Source: JAJDFU01 sp964640855 (GTDB lineage Bacteria; Bacteroidota; Bacteroidia; Chitinophagales; Saprospiraceae). Taken from it: DNA of 64,000 nt. Below, piece after piece: positions 24,556 to 33,390 of the stretch. The translations under genes were made by a program, and so were the position numbers. Position 1 is the stretch's first letter; every line of letters begins with the position of its first letter. The stretch lies in contig CAZXIX010000009.1 in the NCBI GenBank assembly GCA_964640855.1, positions 1-64,000 on the forward strand, read 5' to 3'. The notes beneath the pieces are model-generated. The model did not search any database, was not told the DNA's origin, and saw only the letters and a program-made list of their open reading frames with translations.

Positions 24556-24680
24556 CGGGCGAAAGGAGGACTCCCATGCCCAACCCATTGGACCCTTCTC
24601 CCCCTTAATGGAGTCCGGTGGAGGTTATGGGCTTCCATCCTGGTAATTTGATTTTCCGTATTCTTGATATTCCGTCTTTT

Positions 24681-27383
24681 ATGCCCGATAATGAGCGGGA
24701 AATCCATTTTCACATGCCCGCTCCTTTAAATCCGCTTTTTAACCCCCGCACCATCGCGTTCATCGGTGCATCGGACCGCCCGGGCTCCATCGGGAAAATG
24801 GCCTACGAGAACCTTCGCCAATCCGGGTTTAAAGGAGGTCTATTCCCCATCAATTTACGCCGACCGGTACTCGATGGCGTTAAAAGTTTTGCATTCATCA
24901 AAGAAGTGCCCGAACCTGTCGACCTGGCGATCGTTGCGACCCCTCCCCATACGGTAGAAAAACTGATCACGGACTGCGCCAAGGCCGGTGTGAAAAACAT
25001 GCTTATCCTTTCGCAGGGTTTCAAAAGCAAAGGCCCCAAAGGCATTGTGGGTTACAAGGGCATCCGATCCCGGGCCGGGAGGTATCCTATGCACATTATG
25101 GGACCCAACAGCCTGGGGTTTATCAACGTCAACGCAGGCATCAATGCCAGCTTGATCCCCGATGCTCCCAAAAAGGGTAAACTGGCGATCATCAGCCAGA
25201 GCGGGGCCGTGCTGACAGCCTTGCTGGATATGGCCAGGGAACAGAAAGTAGGTTGCAGCCATGTGATTTCCACCGGGGTAACAACGAATACCGATCTGGC
25301 CGATCTGATCGATCATCTGGGAACGGATCCGCGGACAGCCAGCATTTTGATCTATTTGGAGGATCTGCCCAACCCCCGCAAGTTCCTCAGTGCAGCCCGG
25401 GCTTTTGTCCGCAGCAAACCCATCATCGTCCTGAAAGCGGCTCGAAGCGAGGAAGGAGTGGGCGCTGCACAGGGGCATTTCGGAGCCCATATCGGTGACG
25501 ATGCCGCCTACGATGCCGCTTTCCGGCGGGCAGGCATCATTCGGGTCAACACCCTTGCCCAACTCTTCAATTGCGGACTGGCACTCGACAAACAACCCCG
25601 CCCCGCTGATCATCGGCTGGCCATTCTGACCAATGCCGGAGGACCGGCGGTGCTGGCGGTGGATTACCTGGTCCAGAAAGGCGGCCGCATAGCCTCCCTC
25701 CACCCGGATAATCTCAAAAAAATGAAAAAGGGCCTGGCTATCGAGCCACGGGGAAAAAATCCGATCGACCTGCTGGCCACGGCCCGGGGGGAGGATTTCA
25801 AGCAAGCCTTACAGGTTTGCCTGCAAGATGGCGGGGTGGATGGCGTTCTGGTTATCCTGAGTCCGAGGACGGGGGTGCCCCTGGAGGATATCGCCCAGGC
25901 CGTAGTTGAAGCTTCCGCCAAAGCCCGCAAACCGGTACTGGCTTCCTGGATGGGAGGCCCCCAGGTGAAAAAGGCCCGAGAAATACTGGAAAAAGGAGGA
26001 GTGCCCAACTATCGCTATCCCGAAAGCGCCATCGACGTATTCCTCTTTCTGCATCAATATGCCATCCGGCTGGAATTGCTCTACGAAACGCCCCCCTCCC
26101 TGCCCAGCCACCTGAAACCGGATCAGGAGGAGGTCCGGAGGATCATAGATCGTGTGCGTTCCGAATCTCGTCTCGAACTCAATGAACTCGAGTCCAAGGA
26201 ACTGCTCAAGTGCTATCAGATCCCGGTTGTCGAATCCCGCAAGGTGTCTACCGCCGCGGAAGCCGTAAAGGCGGCCAAAGCCATTGGATTTCCCGTGGTT
26301 TTAAAAATCCTTTCCCGCGATCTGGTCCACAAGTCCGAGGTCGGAGGACTCCGGCTGAACCTGTTCCACGAACAAAGTGTCCGATCGGCTTACCGACAGA
26401 TCCGCAAAAATGTCAGATCCCGCAGGCCACACGCCCTGGTGGAGGGCATGTTGGTAGAGCCCATGATCGATGGCCGGCTCGAACTCCTGTTCCGCGCTCG
26501 CCGGGATCCGATCCTGGGCCCGGTCATTGCTTTCGGGCAAGGAGGGGTAGGCGCCGATATTTTCCGGGACTACAGCATTGAGATTCCTCCCCTCAATATG
26601 GCGCTGGCCCATCGTTTACTGGAAGGTACCCGCATCTATCCCTTGCTGAAAGGTTACCGGGGAGCGGGAGGAGTCGATCTCGACCATTTGGCCATTACCC
26701 TATACAAATTCGCCTATCTGCTCATGGATTTCCCGGACATACAGGAGGTGAGCATCAACCCTTTCCTGGCTCGGCAAAAGGGAGGATTGGGCGTTGATGC
26801 GCACCTGACCCTTAGCCCGGAAAAGGAAACGACCCAGAATGCGGATTATTCGCATCTCATCATCCCGCCTTACCCCAGTCAGTACGTGCGGGAATCCCAA
26901 CTGCGGGACGGACGTCCGATCCTGCTGCGGCCCATCCGACCGGAAGACGAACCCCTGGAAATGAGCATGATCGAATACCTCTCCAAACAGACCCTCTACC
27001 TGCGTTTTTTCGGCCAGGTACCCAAGGTCACCCACGAATGGTTGTCCCGCTTTACTCACATTGATTACGATCGCGAAATGGCCATCATCGCGGAACTGGA
27101 AGAAGACGGGATCCCTAAAATGATCGGGGTGGTGCGGATCATACAGGACCTGGCAGGAGAAAGCGCCGAGTACGCCATAACCGTAGCCGACCCCTGGCAG
27201 GGACAAGGCCTGGGAAGCCAACTGACGGATTATATCCTGGAAATTGCCCGGGATAAAGGGTTGAAAAAAATCAATGCCACTGTGCTGGCGACCAACGACC
27301 GGATGCTAGCCCTTTTTCGCAGAAAGGGATTTCGCATTCAGAGAGACGACTTCGAGACCTACTCCGTAGAGCTTGATCTTTAG
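24681..27383 (+). CDS. ADP-forming acyl-CoA synthetase fused to a GNAT acetyltransferase (Pat-like)
   Basis: 900 residues in four parts: CoA-binding Rossmann domain (NPRTIAFIGASDRPGSIG), succinyl-CoA synthetase-like domain (IISQSGAVLTALLDMAREQ, with a catalytic His-containing ligase region), ATP-grasp domain (LELNELESKELLKCYQIPVVESRKV; VVLKILSRDLVHKSEVGG), and a C-terminal GNAT domain (about 740-900: PEDEPLEMSMIEYLSKQTLYLRFF; WQGQGLGSQLTDYILEIA). This is the architecture of Pat/YfiQ enzymes, which acetylate protein lysines such as acetyl-CoA synthetase. Ligase activity is uncertain, since many fusions have lost it. The frame opens at GTG 24618; ATG at 24681 or 24714 is more likely. Confidence 0.88.
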   Translation: MPDNEREIHFHMPAPLNPLFNPRTIAFIGASDRPGSIGKMAYENLRQSGFKGGLFPINLRRPVLDGVKSFAFIKEVPEPVDLAIVATPPHTVEKLITDCAKAGVKNMLILSQGFKSKGPKGIVGYKGIRSRAGRYPMHIMGPNSLGFINVNAGINASLIPDAPKKGKLAIISQSGAVLTALLDMAREQKVGCSHVISTGVTTNTDLADLIDHLGTDPRTASILIYLEDLPNPRKFLSAARAFVRSKPIIVLKAARSEEGVGAAQGHFGAHIGDDAAYDAAFRRAGIIRVNTLAQLFNCGLALDKQPRPADHRLAILTNAGGPAVLAVDYLVQKGGRIASLHPDNLKKMKKGLAIEPRGKNPIDLLATARGEDFKQALQVCLQDGGVDGVLVILSPRTGVPLEDIAQAVVEASAKARKPVLASWMGGPQVKKAREILEKGGVPNYRYPESAIDVFLFLHQYAIRLELLYETPPSLPSHLKPDQEEVRRIIDRVRSESRLELNELESKELLKCYQIPVVESRKVSTAAEAVKAAKAIGFPVVLKILSRDLVHKSEVGGLRLNLFHEQSVRSAYRQIRKNVRSRRPHALVEGMLVEPMIDGRLELLFRARRDPILGPVIAFGQGGVGADIFRDYSIEIPPLNMALAHRLLEGTRIYPLLKGYRGAGGVDLDHLAITLYKFAYLLMDFPDIQEVSINPFLARQKGGLGVDAHLTLSPEKETTQNADYSHLIIPPYPSQYVRESQLRDGRPILLRPIRPEDEPLEMSMIEYLSKQTLYLRFFGQVPKVTHEWLSRFTHIDYDREMAIIAELEEDGIPKMIGVVRIIQDLAGESAEYAITVADPWQGQGLGSQLTDYILEIARDKGLKKINATVLATNDRMLALFRRKGFRIQRDDFETYSVELDL

Positions 27384-28456
27384 CGAGCTGCGTTTTCTTC
27401 GTCCGGCAATTTCAGCATGGTTCTCAGCAAACCCAACTGTTTCTTGTCGCCGAGCAAAATAAAGCTGGTGTTGGGTTTCAGTATGGTCTCAGGCGGCGGA
27501 TTGACGATATACTTGCCCGCCGCCGTTTTGAAACCAATGATGTTGGCCCCACTTTCTTTGCGGATATGGAGATCCCGGATGGACTTGTCCCGAAATTGGA
27601 TCGGCACATTTTCATAATGGATCTCCTCAAAACCAAAATCCGATTCGGCCCTCGAGGTCAGAAAAGAGAAAAACTCCACCGCTTCCGGTTTGGAAACCAG
27701 GTTAGCTATGTAGAATCCCCCTATCTGCTCCGGCATGACCACATGGTCCGCGCCGGCCAGCCTGAGTTTCTTGACAGATCGGACTTCAGATGCCCGGCTG
27801 ATGATCTCCACGTTCGGGTTCAACTGCCGGGCCGTCAGAACCGTGAAAAGATTATCGGAATCCTCCGGTAGGGCAGATACCAGAGCTGTAGCCCGTTCGA
27901 TCCCGGCCCGGATCAGGACTTCATCCTTGGTGGCGTCACCCTCCAGGTAAAGAATACGGTTGTCTGCCTCCCGGATCTGCTCGATCTCGTCGGGACTCTG
28001 ATCGATGACCACAAATGACTTGCCGTGCTGATCAAATTGGGAAGCAATCTCGCGGCCATACCGCCCGAACCCGCACAGTATTACGTGGTCTTTCAGTTTA
28101 CCGATCTGGGAATTGATCAGGTTCTCGTGCATGGATTTGAAAATTTCACCCTGTATGACAAAATATGAGAACACGGCGAGGAAGTAGGCGATGATCCCTG
28201 TATTCAACAGAATATAAAAAGCGTTGAACCAACGGCCTTCCGTGCTAAGAGGCTTAACTTCCGTGTAGCCGACCGTTGAAATGGTGATCACGGCCATATA
28301 AAAGGCCTCCGAAAAGGTAAATCCTTCCAGGATCATGTAGCCCGTAGTACCCAGGAACAAGGAAAAAAGCAGAAGGCCAAAACCAATTCGGGGATCCAGG
28401 AAATTCGAAGGAACGCTGTAAATCTGCAGCCCTTTTGGCCAGGAGAACCGTTTCAA
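27380..28456 (-). CDS. K+ channel with RCK (TrkA-N and TrkA-C) domains
   Basis: 358 residues. Two membrane helices flank a pore loop with the filter TVGYTEV (residues 61-67), where the usual Gly/Asp after Tyr is Thr. Then a cytosolic RCK domain: HVILCGFGRYGREIA (Rossmann GxGxxG at about 126-131), VVIDQSPDEIEQI, GDATKDEVLIRAGIERA; a TrkA-C domain closes the protein. It is MthK/GsuK-like, a ligand-gated K+ channel. The gene is convergent with the acyl-CoA synthetase, and their stop codons overlap (27380-27383). Confidence 0.9.
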   Translation of the reverse strand: MKRFSWPKGLQIYSVPSNFLDPRIGFGLLLFSLFLGTTGYMILEGFTFSEAFYMAVITISTVGYTEVKPLSTEGRWFNAFYILLNTGIIAYFLAVFSYFVIQGEIFKSMHENLINSQIGKLKDHVILCGFGRYGREIASQFDQHGKSFVVIDQSPDEIEQIREADNRILYLEGDATKDEVLIRAGIERATALVSALPEDSDNLFTVLTARQLNPNVEIISRASEVRSVKKLRLAGADHVVMPEQIGGFYIANLVSKPEAVEFFSFLTSRAESDFGFEEIHYENVPIQFRDKSIRDLHIRKESGANIIGFKTAAGKYIVNPPPETILKPNTSFILLGDKKQLGLLRTMLKLPDEENAAR

Positions 28457-28507
28457 ATCTTCTTTTTTTTCCCGCGAAATTCCGCTATTTTATTGAAAAA
28501 TGTGCGA

Positions 28508-29719
28508 ATGGGTACGTGTGAACGATGTAAATATCTCACTTTAATTTTATCGATCTTCAGCCTAAGCCTTTTTGTTGTTCCCGGCACCCTGGCACAAAGC
28601 GAAACGGATGAACGGGTGGAAGCCTACCTGCGCGAGCTACGCCGGGGGGGCCTGCTGGTATCCAAAATTCGCTTCGACACTTTCGAGATCCGTTCTTATG
28701 GGCAGCAAAGCAAAGAGGTGCCGGTGCCTCCTCCCGTGGATGCCCGCTTTGAAATGGGGGCTGTCAGCCAGGTCTTTTCGGGCTTGTTGCTCATGATCGC
28801 CCAAACAGAGGAAATCATACTACCGGAAAGCGAATTGCAAGAATACTTTCCCGAGGAAACGGAGAGTCTGAAGTTCGAGGGATTGATCTGCACGGAAATC
28901 AGCCCCGTCGTCCTGGATCGGGGGGAAACGCCCATCCTGGTTTGCCGTCCCAACCCGGTGCAGTCCGGAAGTTGCATGAACTTCTGCCAACTTATCCTGC
29001 ACAACTCCGGCCTCCCCCTTTCCCTGGAAGGGGGCCTCAATTGGAACCCCTTTGCCCACATGGAGCGCTGGGAGCCTCCCCGGACCACCCTCGATCGCCA
29101 CCAGTTTTTTGAAAAACTGAACGCAGTCAACCTGATGGCCAAGCCCGGGGATAGGTATCACTATTCCAATATCGGCCCTGCCTTGCTCGGACAATTACTT
29201 GCAGAAGCCTTCGGTCAGGATTTCGAAGCTGTCTTGCAGCACAGAATATTCGAACCCCTCGGCCTGGAAAATACAGGCTTGCACGACGAACATTTGTTGC
29301 CCGGACACAATCACAAAGGAAAACCGGTGCCTCCCCTGCACCTGAACGCGCAAGCCCCCGCAGCCGGATTGCGATCCGATGCCACTGACCTCTCCCGGCT
29401 CGTGCTGCGCTTTCTGAACCCTCCGGATCCCGACTGGGAATACTGGATAGCCTCTGTGAGACAAGACCGGATCGATGTCGACTTCCCGACCGCTCCCGAA
29501 GGGACCCTGGCCGGCTACGGTTGGTTTTCCTCTCCTCTGGGACCCGACAATCCCCGGCGGGTCGTTTGGCAATACGGCGGAACCGCCGGCCATCGGGCCT
29601 TCGTAGCTTTCGTACCCCAAACCAAGACGGGATTGGTCCTCCTGACCAACCAGACGCATGACCTGAAGGAACTCGGACTCAATCTGATCCGGGACATGCA
29701 GTCCTCTTCCAGACCCTGA
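28508..29719 (+). CDS. Beta-lactamase-fold secreted protein lacking the catalytic Ser and Lys
   Basis: 403 residues from ATG 28508; a TTG at 28493 opens the frame. Signal peptide TLILSIFSLSLFVVPGTLAQ. The fold is that of class C beta-lactamase/PBP-like hydrolases: FEMGAVSQVFSGLLLMIA at 82-99, YHYSNIGPALLGQLLAEAFG with the Y219-S-N motif, LGLENTGLHDEHL, and YGGTAGHRAFVAF at the end. In this alignment the S-x-x-K motif reads A85-V-S-Q88, so both nucleophile and general base appear lost. It should be a non-catalytic binding protein or sensor of cell-wall ligands (inference), not a resistance enzyme. Confidence 0.82.
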   Translation: MGTCERCKYLTLILSIFSLSLFVVPGTLAQSETDERVEAYLRELRRGGLLVSKIRFDTFEIRSYGQQSKEVPVPPPVDARFEMGAVSQVFSGLLLMIAQTEEIILPESELQEYFPEETESLKFEGLICTEISPVVLDRGETPILVCRPNPVQSGSCMNFCQLILHNSGLPLSLEGGLNWNPFAHMERWEPPRTTLDRHQFFEKLNAVNLMAKPGDRYHYSNIGPALLGQLLAEAFGQDFEAVLQHRIFEPLGLENTGLHDEHLLPGHNHKGKPVPPLHLNAQAPAAGLRSDATDLSRLVLRFLNPPDPDWEYWIASVRQDRIDVDFPTAPEGTLAGYGWFSSPLGPDNPRRVVWQYGGTAGHRAFVAFVPQTKTGLVLLTNQTHDLKELGLNLIRDMQSSSRP

Positions 29720-29886
29720 GAGCCTCCATGCCTCTTACCGGCAACCCCTTCTTGTCATGAAAATTTAAAAAACACAGGTAATAGTCTGCCAAAAGAAGCG
29801 CTTGTACCTCAATGGGGAACCATTTAAGGGTCTGATAACATTCTTTTAAGAAATTTTGATATATTGATCTTCATACAAAGTTTTTG

Positions 29887-30069
29887 CATTTCGTGATTAC
29901 TTTCTCCACCAGCCAAAGCTGAATGAAAGGCCAGAGGGCGAACCCAAACGGGATCGCGTCATTCCTACATCACTCACAATGCTGGAACTGAGTGAAACAA
30001 GGCTGATTTACGTTTCATGGTAATATGGTTTTTTATCGGTCCGGCAGGGTCTCCCTTCCGGACCTTTTT
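29887..30069 (+). ncRNA. Candidate structured small RNA with its own terminator
   Basis: No credible ORF occupies this segment, yet it contains nested complementary pieces: ATTAC (29896-29900) with GTAAT (30020-30024); CAGCC (29910-29914) with GGCTG (30001-30005); GAATGA (29921-29926) with TCATTC (29959-29964); TCACTCA (29970-29976) with TGAGTGA (29989-29995); then the terminator hairpin at 30038-30064. This would be a closing stem enclosing two hairpins. No conserved features of tmRNA, RNase P or SRP RNA are visible; a 6S-type RNA is conceivable but not supported. The upstream stretch has TTTTG at 29854-29858 but only a poor -7 match near 29879. Real structure would need covariation. Confidence 0.35.
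30038..30069 (+). terminator. Strong intrinsic terminator
   Basis: GGTCCGG (30038-30044) pairs with CCGGACC (30058-30064); inside, AGGG (30046-30049) pairs with CCCT (30053-30056) around TCT. TTTTT then A and TTTT follow from 30065. It is more than 300 bp after the nearest plus-strand gene, which implies that a separate transcript ends here. Confidence 0.85.
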
Positions 30070-30256
30070 ATTTTAACAATTGAATATCAATATTTTATAC
30101 GCCTAAAACTCATCCTTGCAAGAGTGGAACCCTCAAATGCGTCCGGGTTCTTCCCGCATTCCCTTCAGGGAAAAGTCTGCCGGCCGAACCTTCTCCTTGC
30201 GCTACTCATAAAAAATTCGCCGCGGGAAGAGGGTGAAATAACAATGCAGGCACGAT

Positions 30257-31168
30257 TCATTGCCGGCTCAGGTAGATTCCGGAAAGGATGAGGGTCATCC
30301 CGATCAGGTGTCCCCAACCGATCATTTCGCCATCCACCAGCCCCCACCCCAAGGCTATGATGGGTATGAGATAGGCCACGGTGGAAGAAAACAGGGGGTT
30401 GGTCCATTGGACCAGCTTAAAGAACAGGATGGAGGCAAGGACCGTGCCCAAAACGGCCAGAATACTCACATAGCCCAGAGCCAGCCAGCTTTCCGCTCCA
30501 TGCCGCATCAGGGGGATAAAATCCGTAGAGAAAAGATAGATCAGTGCCGGACCGCCGAAAAGCACGAAGGAGACCGAACTGATGGTGACCGAACTAAGGT
30601 CCCTGAGGTAGGCTCCTACCGTATTGACGCTGGTCGCATAGCAGATAGTGGCCAACACCACCAAAAGGGAATACCAAAGATTACCGGATCCCGCCATGCC
30701 CGCGCTCATGAGGATCAACAGAACGGCTCCGGCCAGCCCGAGAATCACTCCCAGCAATTTGGCCCAGGCAAAGCGGGCTTTGAAGACAAGTATACCTATG
30801 AACAGGGTAAAGAGAGGCGTCAGGGAATTCAAAATGCCGGTCATCGAGCTGGAAATCTCGGTTTGGGCAATCGCGAAGAGGAAAGCCGGTAATCCGCTGC
30901 CACAAAGCCCTACGATCAGGAAATATCGGAGTCGCTTCCAGTCTATGCGGCGAAAACGGTAGAGAAAAACCGGTAGAAAAGCCAGGGCGGAAATCCCGAT
31001 CCGCAAGGTCGCCACCTGGGGGGCGTCGAAAACGACCAGCCCTCGTTTGATCAAAATGAAGCTACTGCCCCAAACCAAGCTGAGCGCCAACAGGGCAAGC
31101 ATACTCTTCAGCTCCAGGGACCCGCTTTTCGAAGCGGTATTAACGACCTGGGGACTTTCTTTTACCAT
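30257..31168 (-). CDS. EamA/DMT-family transporter
   Basis: 303 residues with ten hydrophobic helices in two EamA repeats (LLALSLVWGSSFILIKRGL at the start of the first repeat; YSLLVVLATICYATSVNTVGAYL at the second; GLAGAVLLILMSAGMAG between). These drug/metabolite transporters (RhaT/YdcZ-like) export small metabolites or amino acids; substrate unknown. A short charged N-terminal tail and ten helices match the family length. Separate transcription unit on the minus strand; no operon partner. Confidence 0.85.
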   Translation of the reverse strand: MVKESPQVVNTASKSGSLELKSMLALLALSLVWGSSFILIKRGLVVFDAPQVATLRIGISALAFLPVFLYRFRRIDWKRLRYFLIVGLCGSGLPAFLFAIAQTEISSSMTGILNSLTPLFTLFIGILVFKARFAWAKLLGVILGLAGAVLLILMSAGMAGSGNLWYSLLVVLATICYATSVNTVGAYLRDLSSVTISSVSFVLFGGPALIYLFSTDFIPLMRHGAESWLALGYVSILAVLGTVLASILFFKLVQWTNPLFSSTVAYLIPIIALGWGLVDGEMIGWGHLIGMTLILSGIYLSRQ

Positions 31169-31663
31169 ATTCGGATGATTTTCCTCGGAATGGGCAGCCT
31201 CCGCTGTTCAATGATTTTGAAGCCTATTGATTGCATTTTGCTACCTGAGGATCAAAGGTACTGGATCCCTTCTTGTGGATTTATGGATTTCGCGCTACGG
31301 GGATATTCCCATTAAATTTCCATCCTGCAGTTGAAACAGGGAAATAGGAATGCAGTGTCCTCTCTTTCTTTCCTAAACCCAAGGATCCCGAAATCCTTAA
31401 TAATACCCTAAAAACCAAATCGTTACCCCTTGGACCTTCCTCCATTCAGGACGCTTTCAGAACTATTGTCAGGAAATTTTGACAGGAAAAGGGTCGCTCA
31501 AAAGAAAGGGGGGCCATTGGCTCGATTGTTTCTACTCTCATATATGAAAGGCAACCTTCTCAGCCTTAACAATTGTTTAAATCCGGGGGATGCATCTGAA
31601 TCCGGCAGCTTCCCCTCTTTATGCCGGAAGGAAAACCGTTTTTGAACCAAACCAGATAATAAC
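31169..31663. other. Divergent intergenic region between EamA and HtrA genes
   Basis: 495 bp containing both promoters. Two similar segments TTGTCAGGAAA (31466-31476) and TTGACAGGAAA (31479-31489) stand 13 bp apart in direct repeat, about 180 bp before the HtrA start; they could be a binding site or promoter elements. No ORF is convincing; a 71-codon frame at 31430 has no supporting feature. Confidence 0.4.
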
Positions 31664-33139
31664 ATGAACAAAACAATCATCTATTCAGGCCTGATGGCGT
31701 TATTTGTCAGCCTGGCCTGTTTCGGTGCCTTTACCTATTTCAGCAATGCTTCGAAATCCGTAACCGTTGAGCATGTCAATCGCATGCCTTCAGCGGCCGC
31801 CAACTATATTCCGTCTGCAGACGGTACGCCGCTGGATTTCACCGAAACAGCAGCCAAGGTCGTCGATGCCGTCGTGCATATCAAATCCACTCAGGCGCGA
31901 TCCAACGCGCAAAACTCCAGGGAAATACCGGCTCCGTTCCGCGACTTTTTCGGGGACGAGTTTTTCCGCGATAACCCGGGCAACCGTCCGCAGGTAGGTA
32001 GCGGTTCCGGTGTCATCTTTAACGCAGACGGATACATCGTCACCAACAACCACGTGATCGATAATGCTTCCGACATCGAGGTGACCCTGCACGATAACCG
32101 GACCTACAAGGCTACGGTAGTGGGCGCAGACCCCAACACCGACCTGGCGGTTATCCAGATCAAGGAAGAGAACCTTCCCTACCTGCCTTTTGTCGATTCG
32201 GATGAGGTAAAAGTGGGCCAGTGGGTCTTGGCGGTAGGCAATCCCTTCAGTCTCAACTCCACGGTGACGGCCGGTATCGTGAGCGCCAAGGGCCGGAACA
32301 TCAATATTCTGCGCGAGCGCTTCGCGGTAGAAAGCTTCATCCAAACCGATGCTGCCATCAACCCCGGCAACAGCGGAGGTGCCCTGGTGAACCTGGCCGG
32401 CGGCCTGGTTGGGATCAATACGGCCATTGCCAGCCCAACCGGCAGCTACAGCGGTTACGGTTTTGCCGTACCCAGCAATATCGTCAGCAAGATCGTGGAA
32501 GATCTTCTGGAATTCGGCCAGGTACAACGAGGCGTTTTGGGCGTCATGATCCGCTCCGTAGACGGTAACCTGGCGCGGGAGAAGGCCCTGGATCTGAACA
32601 ACGGAGTATTCGTGGATAGCCTGCTGGAAAACAGCGCTGCCGGTGAAGCCGGGGTAAAACCCGGTGATGTGATCATTTCGGCCGAGGGCGTACCCACGAA
32701 AACGGCTTCCAAATTGCAGGAAGTGATCGCGCTACGCCGCCCCGGAGACGAGATCAGCCTGAAAGTAAACCGGGAAGGAAAAGAAATGGCCTTCAAGGTG
32801 AAGCTCAACGGCAGCCTGGGCAATAAAGTCGTGGCCGCCAATAAGGAGGCCCGCGATCTCAGCAGCCGACTGGGTGTCCAACTGGAAACCTTGCCCGAAG
32901 ATGTTGCTCAAAAACTCAACATAGAGGGAGGCGTCCGGGTCAAGCAACTCTTTGCCGGCAAACTGCGGCGAGATACCAATATGCGCGAGGGCTTCATCAT
33001 CACTAAGGTCGACGGCCGCACCGTCACCTCTGTAGAGGAAGTAGAAAAACTCCTCCAAAACAAGACCGGCGGTGTTATGCTGGAAGGCGTCTACGAAGAT
33101 CAGCCCGGACAGCATTACTACGCTTTCGGCTTGTCGTAA
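31664..33139 (+). CDS. degP: Periplasmic serine protease, HtrA/DegP family, two PDZ domains
   Basis: 491 residues. N-terminal hydrophobic segment 5-27 (signal/anchor). Trypsin-like domain with the triad H130 (TNNHVIDN), D160 (NTDLAVIQI) and S237 (NPGNSGGALVN). Two PDZ domains follow (about 300-390: GVLGVMIRSVDG; about 400-485: GVRVKQLFAGKL and GFIITKVDGRTV). The enzyme degrades or refolds misfolded envelope proteins. It is a single-gene unit with its own intrinsic terminator at 33184-33221. Starts at the first ATG directly before the signal. Confidence 0.94.
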   Translation: MNKTIIYSGLMALFVSLACFGAFTYFSNASKSVTVEHVNRMPSAAANYIPSADGTPLDFTETAAKVVDAVVHIKSTQARSNAQNSREIPAPFRDFFGDEFFRDNPGNRPQVGSGSGVIFNADGYIVTNNHVIDNASDIEVTLHDNRTYKATVVGADPNTDLAVIQIKEENLPYLPFVDSDEVKVGQWVLAVGNPFSLNSTVTAGIVSAKGRNINILRERFAVESFIQTDAAINPGNSGGALVNLAGGLVGINTAIASPTGSYSGYGFAVPSNIVSKIVEDLLEFGQVQRGVLGVMIRSVDGNLAREKALDLNNGVFVDSLLENSAAGEAGVKPGDVIISAEGVPTKTASKLQEVIALRRPGDEISLKVNREGKEMAFKVKLNGSLGNKVVAANKEARDLSSRLGVQLETLPEDVAQKLNIEGGVRVKQLFAGKLRRDTNMREGFIITKVDGRTVTSVEEVEKLLQNKTGGVMLEGVYEDQPGQHYYAFGLS

Positions 33140-33183
33140 ATGAAATTTGGATCCGGAAAGTATCCGTTTCCCTATTCCCGTGA

Positions 33184-33221
33184 ACGGGTTTGTGGAAGTC
33201 GTTTCCGCAAACCCGTTTTTT
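33184..33221 (+). terminator. Intrinsic terminator of the HtrA gene
   Basis: A 14-bp stem, one G-U pair, is formed by 33184-33197 and 33203-33216 around loop GTCGT; the stem begins ACGGGTTTG and ends CAAACCCGT. Six T follow directly. It lies 45 bp past the HtrA stop. Confidence 0.92.
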
Positions 33222-33390
33222 CTTTCAGCCTCCGCACCGGGCGATTACCCCGGAACCATCACAATTCGTTATTTCACTCATCATCATTCATTATTAACCT
33301 CCCAGGGTTCACTCCTTCATTTTTGTTAATTAACTTAAAGTTGCCTAACCACTTCGCATTTCACACAACCCAAAGGAAGACCCGTCCCGA

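Larger units (their letters stand above)
29720..30256. other. Intergenic region holding a candidate structured RNA
   Basis: A 537-bp stretch between the plus-strand beta-lactamase-like gene and the minus-strand EamA gene. 29720-29880 has AT-rich sequence without notable structure; 29887-30069 has several complementary segments and ends in an intrinsic terminator (listed separately); 30070-30256 shows nothing I can support. Short open frames here are not credible. Confidence 0.5.

Noticed and set aside
28508..29719. Annotation as a beta-lactamase resistance gene
   Set aside because: SxxK is replaced by AVSQ, so the catalytic serine and lysine are not in place.
29887..30069. tmRNA, RNase P RNA or SRP RNA
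   Set aside because: None of the conserved sequence blocks of these RNAs is visible; length and stems differ.
30025..30291. An 88-codon frame after the candidate RNA
   Set aside because: It starts within the terminator region, has no signal or motif, and overlaps the EamA gene end.
31430..31645. A 71-codon frame upstream of the HtrA gene
   Set aside because: Composition and content do not suggest a protein; it sits in the divergent promoter region.
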